A stretch of DNA of 64,000 bases from Odiellus spinosus. Its lineage: Eukaryota > Arthropoda > Arachnida > Opiliones > Phalangiidae. The translations under genes were made by a program, and so were the position numbers. The notes beneath the pieces were generated by a model that was not told the origin of the DNA, searched no databases, and saw only the letters and a list, made by a program, of their open reading frames with translations. Shown here in pieces: positions 48,583-59,269 of the stretch (its first letter is position 1; each line of letters begins with the position of its first letter). The DNA is taken from contig OY987237.1 in NCBI GenBank assembly GCA_963920705.1, positions 3,316,601-3,380,600 of the forward strand, read 5' to 3'.

Positions 48583-48765
48583 TTAGTTGAACTGAGAAGC
48601 GAGAGCAGAAAGCGAATCAATATTATCAAGAATCCATTCAGGTTCCATAAGAATATGGGAGCATAGCTTTAGCCTCTGGTACCATCCTCCCAAACTTTGT
48701 AACAAAAGTTCGTCTGCAATTTTTGCAACATTTGTACGCTTAGATCTTTTTTCGGTCGGCTCCAT
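48583..48765 (-). CDS. Unassigned 60-codon frame, fragment of an unknown gene
   Basis: The predicted peptide begins MEPTEKRSKRTNVAKIADEL and has no recognised domain; it is mostly helical-looking with a basic start. A diverged, frame-broken inverted copy lies at about 48850-48955 on the + strand (ADELLLQSLGGW is repeated there). The 3' tail also appears near 51290-51330, after the P450 fragment. It therefore belongs to a segment that is repeated beside P450 gene ends. It may be a gene remnant or part of a repeat. Confidence 0.25.
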   Translation of the reverse strand: MEPTEKRSKRTNVAKIADELLLQSLGGWYQRLKLCSHILMEPEWILDNIDSLSALASQFN

Positions 48766-48960
48766 TTTTATTACAAAAAATATTATGTCAAGGTCGTTAG
48801 TGGCGCGGGTTAATAATATAATGTCAGGAGCGATTTACTTGAAAAATCGATTCGAAGCAGACGAACTTTTGCTACAAAGTTTGGGAGGATGGTTATTGAA
48901 TCGCGGCCCTCCCATATTCTTATGGAACCTGAATGAATTCTTGATATTATAAATTTAAGT
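48600..48960. repeat. Inverted duplication around the 60-codon frame
   Basis: About 100 bp from 48640-48740 recur in inverse orientation at 48850-48955 (GCAGACGAACTTTTG and TTGGGAGGATGG are common to both). Confidence 0.6.
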
Positions 48961-49119
48961 TTAGATTAGGTAAGTTAGAAATCATGATTATTTACAAAAT
49001 TATCGATACGCGGGGTGGGATTATATAGAGAGAAAAGAGTACACTTTGAATTTCAAACCAAACTAATAAAAATGCAATAAAATTTTTAATCATTCGGTAT
49101 AAAAATAAATGAATACTAT

Positions 49120-49376
49120 ATTATTAGCTTATACAGTCCCGGGGGGAAATGTAAGATATTTTACAAACGAATGAGAAAATCTAATACATGAAATTAGTCA
49201 TATAAAGGATAAACGCGTAATTATAGGGGACTTTAACATATATTTAATTAAGAAAACAGTAATACTAAATTTCTAGAAGATCTAATCTTTAGCTACGGGT
49301 TAAATCAATTCATAGTCGGTCCCACACGAATAACAAATACATCAGCCACAATACTTGATCTCTGTTACGAACTTTG
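49120..49376 (+). pseudogene. LINE endonuclease fragment
   Basis: Conceptual translation gives AYTVPGGNVRYF, then KDKRVIIGDFNIYL, then after a frameshift LEDLIFSYGLNQFIVGPTRI followed by TNTSATILDLCYEL. GDFN is the catalytic motif of the apurinic-type endonuclease of non-LTR retrotransposons, and PTRIT..S.TILDL is its usual continuation. One stop and at least one frameshift break the frame. The Jockey/CR1/I group is likely but the clade is not resolved. Confidence 0.75.
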
Positions 49377-49439
49377 ATGTCAATGCAGTGAAACGGTTTG
49401 CTCCTACTTAAGATATTAAGAGCCAAATCTAGGGGAATT

Positions 49440-49805
49440 GGTAATAATTAAAGGTTAAAGTTAAATTTGAAGGCTGGTATTACTGATAATACAATGTTGC
49501 GAAGATTAACTCACGAATTAAACGGAGAGTTGGAAAACAGCGCGTCGTCAAAATTGATGGCGCGCTCCTCGCGTCCGTCATAAAGCGAAGGGTGTCCCTT
49601 AAGTTCCGCGGTAGTGCTAATTAATAATATGGTTAAATACGTTAAAAAATAAATAATTTATAAGTTTCGGTACCTCCGTGTTACGTCACCTTCACGCGTC
49701 TTGTCTTCATTTTTAAAATCGTTTTTCAAGAGTATATAATTTTTGGGTTCTAGCTATCCCCCCTAATAAAGCTTGTTAAAAGCTTTTCTTCTAGGGAGCG
49801 GCCCA

Positions 49806-49837
<32 letters not shown>

Positions 49838-50435
49838 CGCGAGCGCTATCCCTTAATGAATTTCAAAGATAGCTTAAGGTTAAGCTGTGAAAAATATTTA
49901 AAGTTGCGTGCCTCGATAACGTGGCACAATCTAGGAGGATAATTGGGAGAGTTGGACTGCCTGTTTTCCCATTGAAACGCGCTTACCGCTTTCGCGCCGC
50001 TAGCTAAAAGCTTGCCTCCGTTTTCGCCTCGTTCTGGTGGTACATTCACGCGCAACTAGTTTGGCGCCGGTCGTCAGCTCGTCGTCTATTGCTAAGAGTT
50101 GAGAATACATGATCACGTGATGCGCATAGCTAAGGAAACTAGATGCGCGTGAGTGTCTCTCCCTGCCCCAAACTTGAGATCTTAGAACAGGCAGTCTAAC
50201 TCGCCTTCACTCCTATATCCTCCTAGGCACAAAGGTCTCCGTGAACGAGAGCTACGCGCGAAAGATCAGGGGTTCCAACTTTTGGGTACCAGTTAGTAGA
50301 GAAAAATAGAATTAGTACCATGTGGCTGCAACGCGGGCCATGGCAACTAAAGGGAATGAAATAGCTTTCTTAAAAATGAATGCGCATGGGACCGTTTTCA
50401 AACAAAGGAAGCCTCGTGTGTAAGAAAAACTGTTA
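49440..50435. other. Insertion splitting the LINE endonuclease; no gene recognised
   Basis: GC-richer sequence with a poly-A tract (49808-49834) flanked by GCGAGCGC-type inverted words (about 49560-49580 and 49835-49847). The LINE frame stops before it and resumes after it with TDHLPVL (about 50455), the usual end of the endonuclease domain. Confidence 0.4.
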
Positions 50436-50439
50436 CAAC

Positions 50440-51120
50440 AGATAGTCAATATGACTGATCACCTTCCAGTATTAAAATAGAAACAGCAAATAGTATTGAA
50501 ACCCCTAATTTTAACACACGCTACGATGAACCAATTTGACCTTAGTATGAGCCTGGTAGTTTGGGAAGAGCTTTATCAAATTAAAAACCTAGACCAAGCA
50601 TACTGTTGGATCTTGTGTTTAATAATTTGAACAATCACTGCCCTATTGAAACGGAAGTAAATACAAATAGGAGTAAAAGCTTTAATTCGAATAATTCATA
50701 ATTACATATTATAAGAAATAACCATCTTAAAAACCTATATAAACAACCAACAGAAGAAATTATGAAAAGATTATTAAACTCGCGAGAAATCGCTGCAATA
50801 ACGCGGTAAGAAATGCCCAAAATATTTTCTTTCGCACCCAGCTATCGCTACAATCCAACCTAAAAAATACTTTGAAGGTGATCAATAATCTAAAATGAAA
50901 ACCACGTGATACCAGCAAACTAAACATTCCTATCTCACCGAATGATTTAAATAATTTATTTACCGCCGCCCACAGTTAAACCCTTCAAACAACTTATGAA
51001 AATATCCAACATACAATCAACTCAATAGCCTATTAACCGTTGACGAACAAGAAGTTTCGAGAATAATAAACAACTTAAGAGATGACGCGGCCCTTGGGAC
51101 TGACGGGATCTCCACAAAAT
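50440..51120 (+). pseudogene. LINE endonuclease end, linker and start of reverse transcriptase
   Basis: Starts at TDHLPVL, ends at EVSRIINNLRDDAALGTDGI followed by STKL (51052-51120), the opening motif of LINE reverse transcriptases (the L..K..G.DGI box). The frame in between is interrupted by stops. The element stops abruptly at 51120, where a P450 last-exon fragment begins, so the catalytic RT part is absent. Confidence 0.7.
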
Positions 51121-51123
51121 TAA

Positions 51124-51174
51124 ATTGGTAAACCTCACAAACCAGTTCGAGTCAAAAGCAGACAAAAACCCTAA
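51124..51174 (+). pseudogene. P450 last-exon fragment (third copy)
   Basis: Codes IGKPHKPVRVKSRQKP and a stop, the end of the P450 last exon, with an 8-bp deletion (TTATGATT) relative to copies 1 and 2. The following ~130 bases match the P450 3' flank; AATGACTGTCCGCTGTAGAG is closer to copy 1 than to copy 2. No other exons are nearby. Confidence 0.85.
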
Positions 51175-51469
51175 ACCAAATTTTGCTAATTTCTCCTAAA
51201 ATGATACGCTTAAATCTTAATGACTGTCCGCTGTAGAGCTGGTTTTTCATTTGGAATCGTTTGTATAAATCTTCAACAGAAAAAAAAAAAATTAGTTGAA
51301 CTGAGATACGAGAAATGAGAGGAGAAAGCTTCCACTATTTCATATTAAAACCTTCCATTTTCGATACTTTAAACATCGACTAATTATTCAGTTACTCCTG
51401 CCTTAATGAATTGTTCCCCCTTCGAGGCTTTTTTCGATTAGCCAATCAATATTATAAAATTTAAGTTTA

Positions 51470-52210
51470 GATTAGGTTATCCCTCGGGCTCGCCAGTCCT
51501 TCTTGGAATATTTTAGTTAAGGCTAGGTTAGTTGATCTCTCAAACTAGCCCGTCTCTCCAACTATTGAATCCTTCGGGGTAAATAGCCCGCCCCTCTTGA
51601 GATATTTTAGGTAAGGCTAGGTTTGGTTAGATAATCCCTGAAACTAGAACATCTCTCGGGCTAGCTAATATTTTAGGTTCTATTAGTTAATCCTTAGAGC
51701 TAGTCAATCCCTACTGTTATCCTGACCCAGTTGTAATATTTTAGGTAAGATTAGGTTAGACATAGAATATACACAGAAGGGGAATAGAAGGTCTAGGCTT
51801 TCCCAAGGCATTCTTCAATAGCTCGATTTATTTTAAGTCTCCAATTCCGGGGTCTCCCAATTGAAAAGCATCGTCGGCTTTACTGCTTTACAAATGAATA
51901 TCATATAACTCCCACGCTCCCACCGGAAGTGGACTACGAAAGCTGCTCGAGTCATCTTCTATTCTTCTCTTGTGTATATTCTAAGGGTTAGATAATCACT
52001 AGAATTAGCTTGTCCTTCTTGTAATATTTTAGTTAAGGTTAGGTTAATTAATTACTCGAACTAGCCCGTCGTCCCTATTAAAATATTTTAAGGTTAGGTT
52101 AGAAAGTCACTCAGACTAGCCCGTCACTCCAATTAGTTAATCCCTCGAGCTAGCCCGTCCCTATTGTAATATTTTAGGTAAGGTTAAGATGGGTTAGTTA
52201 ATTTGTTTTT
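51470..52210. repeat. Degenerate tandem array with TTAGG-like boxes
   Basis: Same phrase set as 2635-3200 (TAATATTTTAGGTAAGG, CTAGCCCGTC, TTAATCCCTCGAGC), interrupted at about 51755-51980 by unrelated sequence bounded by AGAATATACACA and TGTGTATATTCT. Confidence 0.65.
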
Positions 52211-53500
52211 CGAGATTAGGTACCAAAGTATAATTTAAAGCCCTTAATTAACGATATTTCGCTATTCAGCATTAATTTGTAAGAAACTCCTAAAAGATAA
52301 ATTAAAAAAAGAAAGAGTAGAATTAAATAAAGAAACTTTCGGAAAAAAATTAAAATTGGAAATATGGAAGCAACCGCTAAAAGGAAGCTTTTAAAAGGAA
52401 TACCAGATAACGAAACTGAAACCAGAACTAAAACTAGTATTAATATAGTAAAACCTTTAGTCCATACAAACAAGGGCAATCCGGATACATAATATATATG
52501 ACCGATCACTACAAATGAAAGCTTGAATTCTAAAAAGTGACCCTAAGCTAAAAGGTAGAAATATATACATAGAACATAATTCTACCACGACCAGGGACAA
52601 TTTAAGGAAAGTTAGAATTTGATTTTCATTTCTTATATAAAACTGAATAATCCGTACAAGATTTTAAGAAATCCTCTGGATGAAAACTCCAAAAAGAAAG
52701 TGTTAACCAAATCTGTCAAATAATTAATTTGAATATGATAATTGCTGATTTGCGAACGTAATCGTGACTAAAAATTGTAAGGGATAATCCTTACATGATT
52801 CATTTCGTAACTCTTAAACGGCGCCCCGAACGACAAAACGTCATAGAACATTTTTGTCTTAAAATGACCCATAGAACTCACTGTAGCTCGGGCCTACCAC
52901 CATTTACGAAACACCCTGTATAAGATCTGTTTCTGCTTCTTATATGATTATTTTCGATTTACATGTGCGAGGCTAGTGCTCTTGAATTTTTATTTTTTTT
53001 TTTTTTTTAAACTACCATTGACCGGATTAACTCGAATTCAGAGGACGGTCGGACCGCAATGAATATTATGACCTTATCAGCCGGGTTGTTGATTTAAATC
53101 ATTTGATTTTAAAAAAACATCACCTGATTTAAATCAAAGATTTTGAAATATTTAAAAAAAAATTATCAGGAGCAGATCACAGGAGTAAACTAAGACTTTA
53201 TCAAGGCTTCAAAACAGACTTAGCCCTTTACTCTTCTTATTTTAAACTTTGCAAGCGCTATCAATAATTGACATGTGACAAACAATCAAACAATCATATT
53301 GCTTATTTGCTTTTATTCCTTAAAAAGTTAAAAAAAAACAAACAATGCCAATTTTGCCGTCGCCCTTCAATGATATGAAATCAAAGTTTCAAACAACATT
53401 ACAGTTCATATTGAGGGTCCAGTTGGTTTAGAATAAATTAGAAATATCTTTTAACTTTGTCAAATAAGTCGAACTTTCGCAAGTTATTACTAAGGTTAGT
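52211..53500. other. No gene recognised; one shared repeat
   Basis: 52790-52925 repeats the element at 20625-20765 and ends ACACCCTGTA. A poly-T run lies at 52990-53008. The ATTTAAATCA repeats near 53095-53140 are low complexity. The reverse frame at 52216-52509 is hydrophobic but AT-driven and unsupported. Confidence 0.4.
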
Positions 53501-53533
53501 AGGTACTACGGACCTCGTGATTCTAAAATCACC

Positions 53534-54430
53534 ATGTCAGCCGGCAGAAAATGCGATGCTATTTGGTATAGTTTCACCAAGATAATAACTCCAGATAGAA
53601 AAGGATGTAGGGCAAAATGCATAGAATACGGTCTAGAAATGGAAGGCTTGGTAAATCGTTTGAAAAACCATAATGCGAAATGCGGACTAGTTGGTGCTTC
53701 CAATCATGATCAACTCGAATTCGATGAGAAAAGTCCAGAACCAGTCACGGATAAAAGGCACCCGCTACTGCCTCTATAGATCCCGCAGCAAAGAAACAAA
53801 AATAGTCGCACTCATAGCCATGGTCAACCTCAAACATGGAATAACAACAACGGGAAGGTTCGTGTAACGTTTTACTGCGGTCGCCCAAGCCTCTCCCGTT
53901 GCTGGTGCCGATGCACAACTCGCGCATCCAACTGATTTTAGGTGATTTTATGTCCGTATTTTAACCAGAATCATTGCCTCTCTTTTCCTCACGCTTTTTC
54001 ACACGAGAGCAAAAAGTTCCACATCACCCCTATTTTTGATCACTTTTATTTATTCCCCTACAATCCGTTTACACGCAGGTGGTCCCATATATGTTTATAA
54101 ACCGTTTTTACAAAATGACGTATTGCCCGCCGATAATGCGCAGTTATAAACTAACGCCAGCCAACACAAAGTTAGTCACGCGGCCTTCCTACGTTTCGCG
54201 AAGGGAGATTTCTATACTATGGAACCTTCCCGTTGTTGTTATTCCATGCTCAAACATCCCTGGATGTGCACTACAACTACTAAGCAGAAAAAGGAAATAG
54301 ACGAGCAGTTGGCAAGAGGAATTTTCGCCAGTTCCATAAAATGTCGCACGTGTATATGGGAAACAACATTACGATTTCTAGTGAAAATTCCTGTTCAGAT
54401 AAAGATATTAGCCAGGGTTGTGCATTAATA
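53534..54430 (+). pseudogene. hAT transposase remnant (BED finger and following region)
   Basis: The first frame (53534-53779) reads MSAGRKCDAIWYSF, then CRAKCIEYGLEMEGLVNRLK and NHNAKC: the W..F, C..C, L...LK.H...C pattern of a BED zinc finger, with tyrosine in place of the second cysteine. A second piece at 54270-54330 reads TTTKQKKEIDEQLARGIFAS, the QK..ID.QLARAI motif that follows the finger in hAT transposases. Between them 27-bp inverted copies (53836-53862 and 54221-54247) frame about 360 bp of unrelated sequence. Stops and the changed cysteine make it non-functional. The catalytic core and dimerisation domain are not found. Confidence 0.7.
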
Positions 54431-54539
54431 TTTAATGTACTGGATTGCTCGAAAATTCTAAAATACCGAACACAAAAGTATCCGACCCCTAGGGAAATTT
54501 GCACCCTCATTATAATATATATATATATTTTGTAGAGAT

Positions 54540-56690
54540 TTTCTTTTCATGGGATTGATTCTAATTCTACAAAGGTTATTATTGCCCGGGTACCCGCTAA
54601 GGTTTCACTATTGGGACTTGCGGGGCTAGAGAAATTAAATGGTCTGTTGTCTAGGGGATTGAATGTTAATGAAATAAAGAAATTATTTAGGGTTGCCAAA
54701 GTAACAATTAGGTTTAATTAAAAAGGTAACTTAACTATACAAATAAAGTTTCAACATTTAAAATAAGGTATACCTTTATCTTAACTTAATCTTAAGGCGC
54801 CTTAACAATATAATAAAAACCGCAAAGCGGGGTGGTACAATGTACCGATAATTAAATGTTTTCCAGCGTGAGTCCAACGGCAGCACGAGGGTTTATCTCC
54901 CAACAGGAAACCAGGGACGGCATATAGATGATTTATTCCTGGCACCCACACACACGATTTTAACAGAAGGTAATTACGGTACGCGGTAACGCGAATTTGC
55001 GCGCGATGGTGCACTCGGCGTGGCGTAGATTTTCGGACATCGGTTCAGCTCGGTCGCCCGTGGGTGATCGATTTCGGCAAGGCGGAGGATCTGGTAATCA
55101 GCGGGCTGGTTCGGACATCCTGCTCATCTCTTCGCAAAATCAGGGATCTTGGGCGGCTAGCCTATCGGTTTTTCCTCGGCGTCAGTTACTTTTCAGCTTA
55201 CCGATTCCCGATTTTATTATTAACGCGGAGTCGCGAGTATGGTTTTTAACCGCGTGGTCAACGAGGACAACTCTAGCTATATTTTTAACCTTCCATGGTC
55301 ATGGCCGAAACGAGAATCATCTCTCGAGTTTTTCTGGTCCTTCTTCAATCAACACCCTCGACCTTCGCGGATAGTATTTCTCAATTCGCACCTTGGGGTT
55401 TTTCATTTTTCACACTTTATAACGTTAATGTACAAATATATAAAAAAATACATACAATGGGTTTGGCAACCCTAGTTTTCTATGGGATTGGAATGTTAAA
55501 ATAAATGGGGAAAATAAGCTGGAGTTCAGCCTCGCAAGTCCCTGCAGCTGGACCTAGCGAGGAGGGAAGTATGTTATCTAGTAGGTTAGTAGCCTTTGCG
55601 CGTAGGGTCAACTAACCAATGTAGATGGTAAAGAAATATTTTTGGGCATCTCCCATTCAATTGTTCCGAACGCCTGCGTTCTTCGCAACGGGATGGAAAA
55701 TACCCAGCTGGATTTCTTGAACAGTATAGGCTTAGTAAAAGCAGAAACGTGGAAATTTAGTGTAAAATATAATTATTATAAATGAGTTAAATAGATAAAT
55801 TTAAAATTTAGAAAACCCCTAAATTCCACGCTACATTTTTTTTTTAAATATTATAACCACAAGCATTTTGTATCTCAAAAAAGTTTTCTGTTTAAGAAGC
55901 ATTTCACGTATTTTTCCCATCAAATACATATATTTTTTTCCTTTGAAGATAATTTTTCGATAATTATATGTTCGCGTTCGCAAACATTACTTATAGATTA
56001 AATGTTAAACACGGCAAATCATGAAGGGCTGTAGTGCGACCTTGGCTTGTCTAGTATAATTTAACAATTCTAATTTATTTAAACACGATAGGTCAAGGAG
56101 AAATCTGGTCTTTTTGAAAGGGTTACTAAAGGAATACTCACACCGAATTTTAAGCGAGTTATTGGGTTATAATAACCCAAATATTATAGGTAGTCTAGTG
56201 TTACGGTTCAGATAAGCGAACGAGGAGCAATAGTAAATGACAATTAAGGTCTGTACCTGATATAAAAAATTAAAACTAGTACGGGGTAATTTAAAAAATC
56301 TTTCCCGTTTCTTCGCTAGAAATCTCAATCGTTTTTAATGTTATTTAAAGAAATTAAAATAATTTATTAATTTCGTTTTTTAAATATAGTTTTGGTTAGA
56401 GAATTAGATTATCCAGTTTTTCTAATATGCGATCACGCATTCATAAATTATCCCAAGAAATCCAATATAATTCTAAATAATTGGGGCTAAAGCGCTTTAA
56501 AAAAAATGACTAGCGACGTCACTGAAAAATACGTTTTATTGGTTTTTCAGTGCTTTTTACTTCAGTTCAGTTTTGACTGGTAATATCGTAAAGCAACACC
56601 TAAAATAAATAATGTCTAATGACAGGACCAACGAGGAGGAAAGACCTCTGAGTGGTAAAAACTTTGCATATTTGCCGGAGTAAAAGTAAA
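54540..56690. other. No gene recognised
   Basis: 54800-55400 is GC-richer than its surroundings and holds overlapping short frames in several phases without recognised motifs. It could be part of an unidentified mobile element. 55500-56690 is AT-rich with nothing coding apart from a 23-codon frame at 56611-56682. Confidence 0.35.
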
Positions 56691-56693
56691 AAT

Positions 56694-56960
56694 ATACAAA
56701 AAAGAGATTAATTCGCACCCTTTAAAAGGGCTGTTTATCTGATTCGTGTCCAACCCGTGAAGGATCAGAAATTAATTATAAGAGAAAGAGCAATTTAATA
56801 ATGAGTGGTTTTAGTCTACACCAAAGATTTTATAATAATTAAATACTTACCAAAATGAAGTTCTTTTCGGTGTTATTTTTAAATTCTTCCGGTATCAATA
56901 ATGAATATAGCTAAAGATGGAGTTCCTTTAATGTAAACATACATACCAATAGGCATAACA
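56694..56960. repeat. Decayed TATACAAAAAAGAG MITE copy
   Basis: TATACAAAAAAGAGATTAAT, GAGAAAGAGCAATTTAATAA, CAAAGATTTTAT and GCTAAAGATGGAGTTCCTTT match the left arm and centre of the MITE at 23644 with many substitutions. The right arm is missing. Confidence 0.65.
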
Positions 56961-57155
56961 CAAGGTTTTGTTTTAAATATTTTTAAATTTCAGTGATTTT
57001 CAAATATGCTAAATTATGTTTGAAAATTTAATAGAAATGTGGTTTTACGCTTTTCGGGAAGGTAAACCTTTTCAATATACCTAAACATTATTCAAGAGCA
57101 CTTATGATTGAGTTGGTGTTTTATTTACATTGAAAATTTATATCTTTTAAAAAAC

Positions 57156-57263
57156 ATGGAAGGAGACATAGGTATAATTAAAGAAGAACTGAAAAAGCTT
57201 AAAGCTAGAGAGAAAATGAGAGAGCGCAGAGCTGATTCAGAGTATCGTATTGGAAGGAAATGA
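57156..57263 (+). CDS. Short charged frame, possibly the start of a broken gene
   Basis: 36 codons: MEGDIGIIKEELKKLKAREK, then MRERRADSEYRIGRK and stop. The heptad-like lysine/glutamate/arginine pattern suggests a coiled coil or basic region. The next bases continue the same flavour after the stop (KKERF, RPIGK), so it may be a decayed longer frame. Family D follows directly. Function unknown. Confidence 0.25.
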   Translation: MEGDIGIIKEELKKLKAREKMRERRADSEYRIGRK

Positions 57264-57339
57264 AAGAAGGAACGTTTTAGCGGCCCATAGGAAAAACAGT
57301 ATGTCATCGAATGTGGTTAATACTCCTGTTACTAATATA

Positions 57340-57810
57340 CCAGCTAGTTTAGGGTTGGGTTGGTATACTGAAGCCATGCATAGGTTCAATGTGATATAAC
57401 ATTTAACCTTTTCGCGTTACTTGGTCTACAAATACTCTAGAACCTTCAAAATTCTGATATTGTTTTAAAAGAAGAACATTTACCTTGCTTATTTTACTCG
57501 ATATGCATTTATATTAAAATTAATTCATTATAAAGCAAATTTTTGCTGACTCTTTCTCAAAATTCGTACCCTCGTTGGAATTTTGAATTAAGTGTGATTC
57601 TTTTGCATTTAACTTCATCTTAGTAAGAAGTATATTTTTGATATGAATTATGGGTTTAATATATTAAGTGTTTAATTGAGATATTATTTCTGTTTGCTTC
57701 CGATCTTCGTCTTCCCCCAATGCCATAAATTTTAATATTTTAGGTAAGGTTAGGTTAAGTTAGGTTACATCACGTGGGTGTCGGGGAGGTATTATTTTGG
57801 TTTACCAACT
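57340..57810 (+). repeat. Interspersed family D, copy 3
   Basis: Complement of 22306-22760: GTTCAATGTGATATAACATT, GTTTTAAAAGAAGAAC, TTTTAGGTAAGGTTAGGTTA, ACATCACGTGGG and CCAACTTG at the same relative positions. Confidence 0.6.
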
Positions 57811-58018
57811 TGTTAAACTTATGCCCGGAATTATAATTAAAAAACTGATAACGAATCCGCGAAATTCATGTTTCGGGTATTTATTTGCCTTATTATACCG
57901 AGCTTTCGATAACGTGATACAATTTGAAATTCAAAGCTTTCTTAGCCCACCAGGTGGCACTTACAGCGGACGTCCTGGTTTTTACTGTGTTAGGCATGGG
58001 ATAAGCTCTCTGTACTAT

Positions 58019-58048
58019 CAAGAAGGATCAGATATCTGATCCTTCTTG
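58019..58048. repeat. Perfect 30-bp palindrome
   Basis: Arms of 15 bases, CAAGAAGGATCAGAT, meet without a loop. A closely related palindrome (CAAGAAGGATC-A-GATCCTTCTTG, split here by dashes) is at about 63144-63166. Confidence 0.9.
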
Positions 58049-59265
58049 GTACTATTCGTACCGTATTTTCCATTCCATACTACTTCTCTCTTCCAAGCTT
58101 AGAATATACACAATATCCTGTGTATATTCTATGGCCTCTCGCAGCTCCAGTGGCCAAACGTAGCCCTTCAGAGACAATTTAGATGACTTCTTTAAAAAGG
58201 GACTCAGCACATCTGCAAAGAAAATATGATTTCTTTAGATTTCACACCTTTACAGTAATTTTACTTCAAAATTGAAAATTCCATGAACTTATTATTCGTA
58301 TTAATTAATATTTCACGAGAATTTATTTAAAATATAATTACGCGTAACATCATTCTAAGTCTACTCACCATTCGACAATATAGTTAGGTCTTAGAAAAAT
58401 ACGGCAAATTCATGGTATATTCATCTTAGCCATGACGCATGCATAACTCGCTGATTTTGGTCTCTTGCTGTTTCGCATTGTAGGAGATTGAACTTATTTT
58501 AACTTGTTCCGATATAATTACGCGATAGTTACCCAATTGTTCGTGAATCCAAGAATCCGAATGGATTCCTGGTGAAACTAGTCGACTAAGCAACTTTTAA
58601 ACTAACTCTCACCGATAATTTGGATAGTTAACTCGAAATTTTTTGACTTGGTGATCAAAATTAACTGATCGTGCGTAACTTGCGAAGCCTAAGGCCAAAA
58701 GAATGGTACAGGAAGTAGCCGTTAAGGATTCGGAAAAGTTATGACACCAGACCAACGATGGAGTCACTAATTATAGCTATATTTTAGATATATGAATATT
58801 GGGGAAAAAATGCAGTATTTCCGGTAGATGGTAGTTGAAATTTTGCTAGCATCTTCTGCAACCTAGGATTTATTAACATTAGTGTTTCTACTCCGATGCC
58901 AAAGGTTAATCGAAGGAGGGCTAGGCTTATTTTCATTACGAAAATGAGCTAGGGCTCCCTCATACAAATATCCTTCCGTCTTTTTCCCCAACCTCGTGAT
59001 TTACATTAACGCGTACTCACAGTGGCCAAGGGTTAGGGAAATATAACTAGATTGTGACAAATAATAAGAAATTTGTATCGTTACTTACATTTTTAAACAT
59101 TTCATTCTTCAATCTATCCGATAATTAACACAATATCGCTTTGCATTTTGGCCCAACGCGGTTCAAAAACTACTTCACTCTCTAAACGCGACGGGAATTT
59201 TGGTAAACCGTTCTAGGTTTAGGTTACTGCCTCCATGGATGTATAAAGAACTAACGGAAATCACG
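58049..59265. other. No gene recognised
   Basis: Apparently single-copy, AT-rich. Contains an inverted pair AGAATATACACA / TGTGTATATTCT at about 58100-58130, also seen near 51758 and 51972. Confidence 0.4.
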
Positions 59266-59269
59266 TGAC

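Noticed and set aside
52216-52509. Hydrophobic 97-codon reverse frame resembling a membrane protein
   Set aside because: AT-rich sequence gives hydrophobic codons by default; no motif, and it begins within the TTAGG-like repeat region.
54997-55504. Four overlapping frames (up to 125 codons) in a GC-richer patch
   Set aside because: Different phases overlap, none has a recognisable motif or splice context. Kept only as an unassigned patch.
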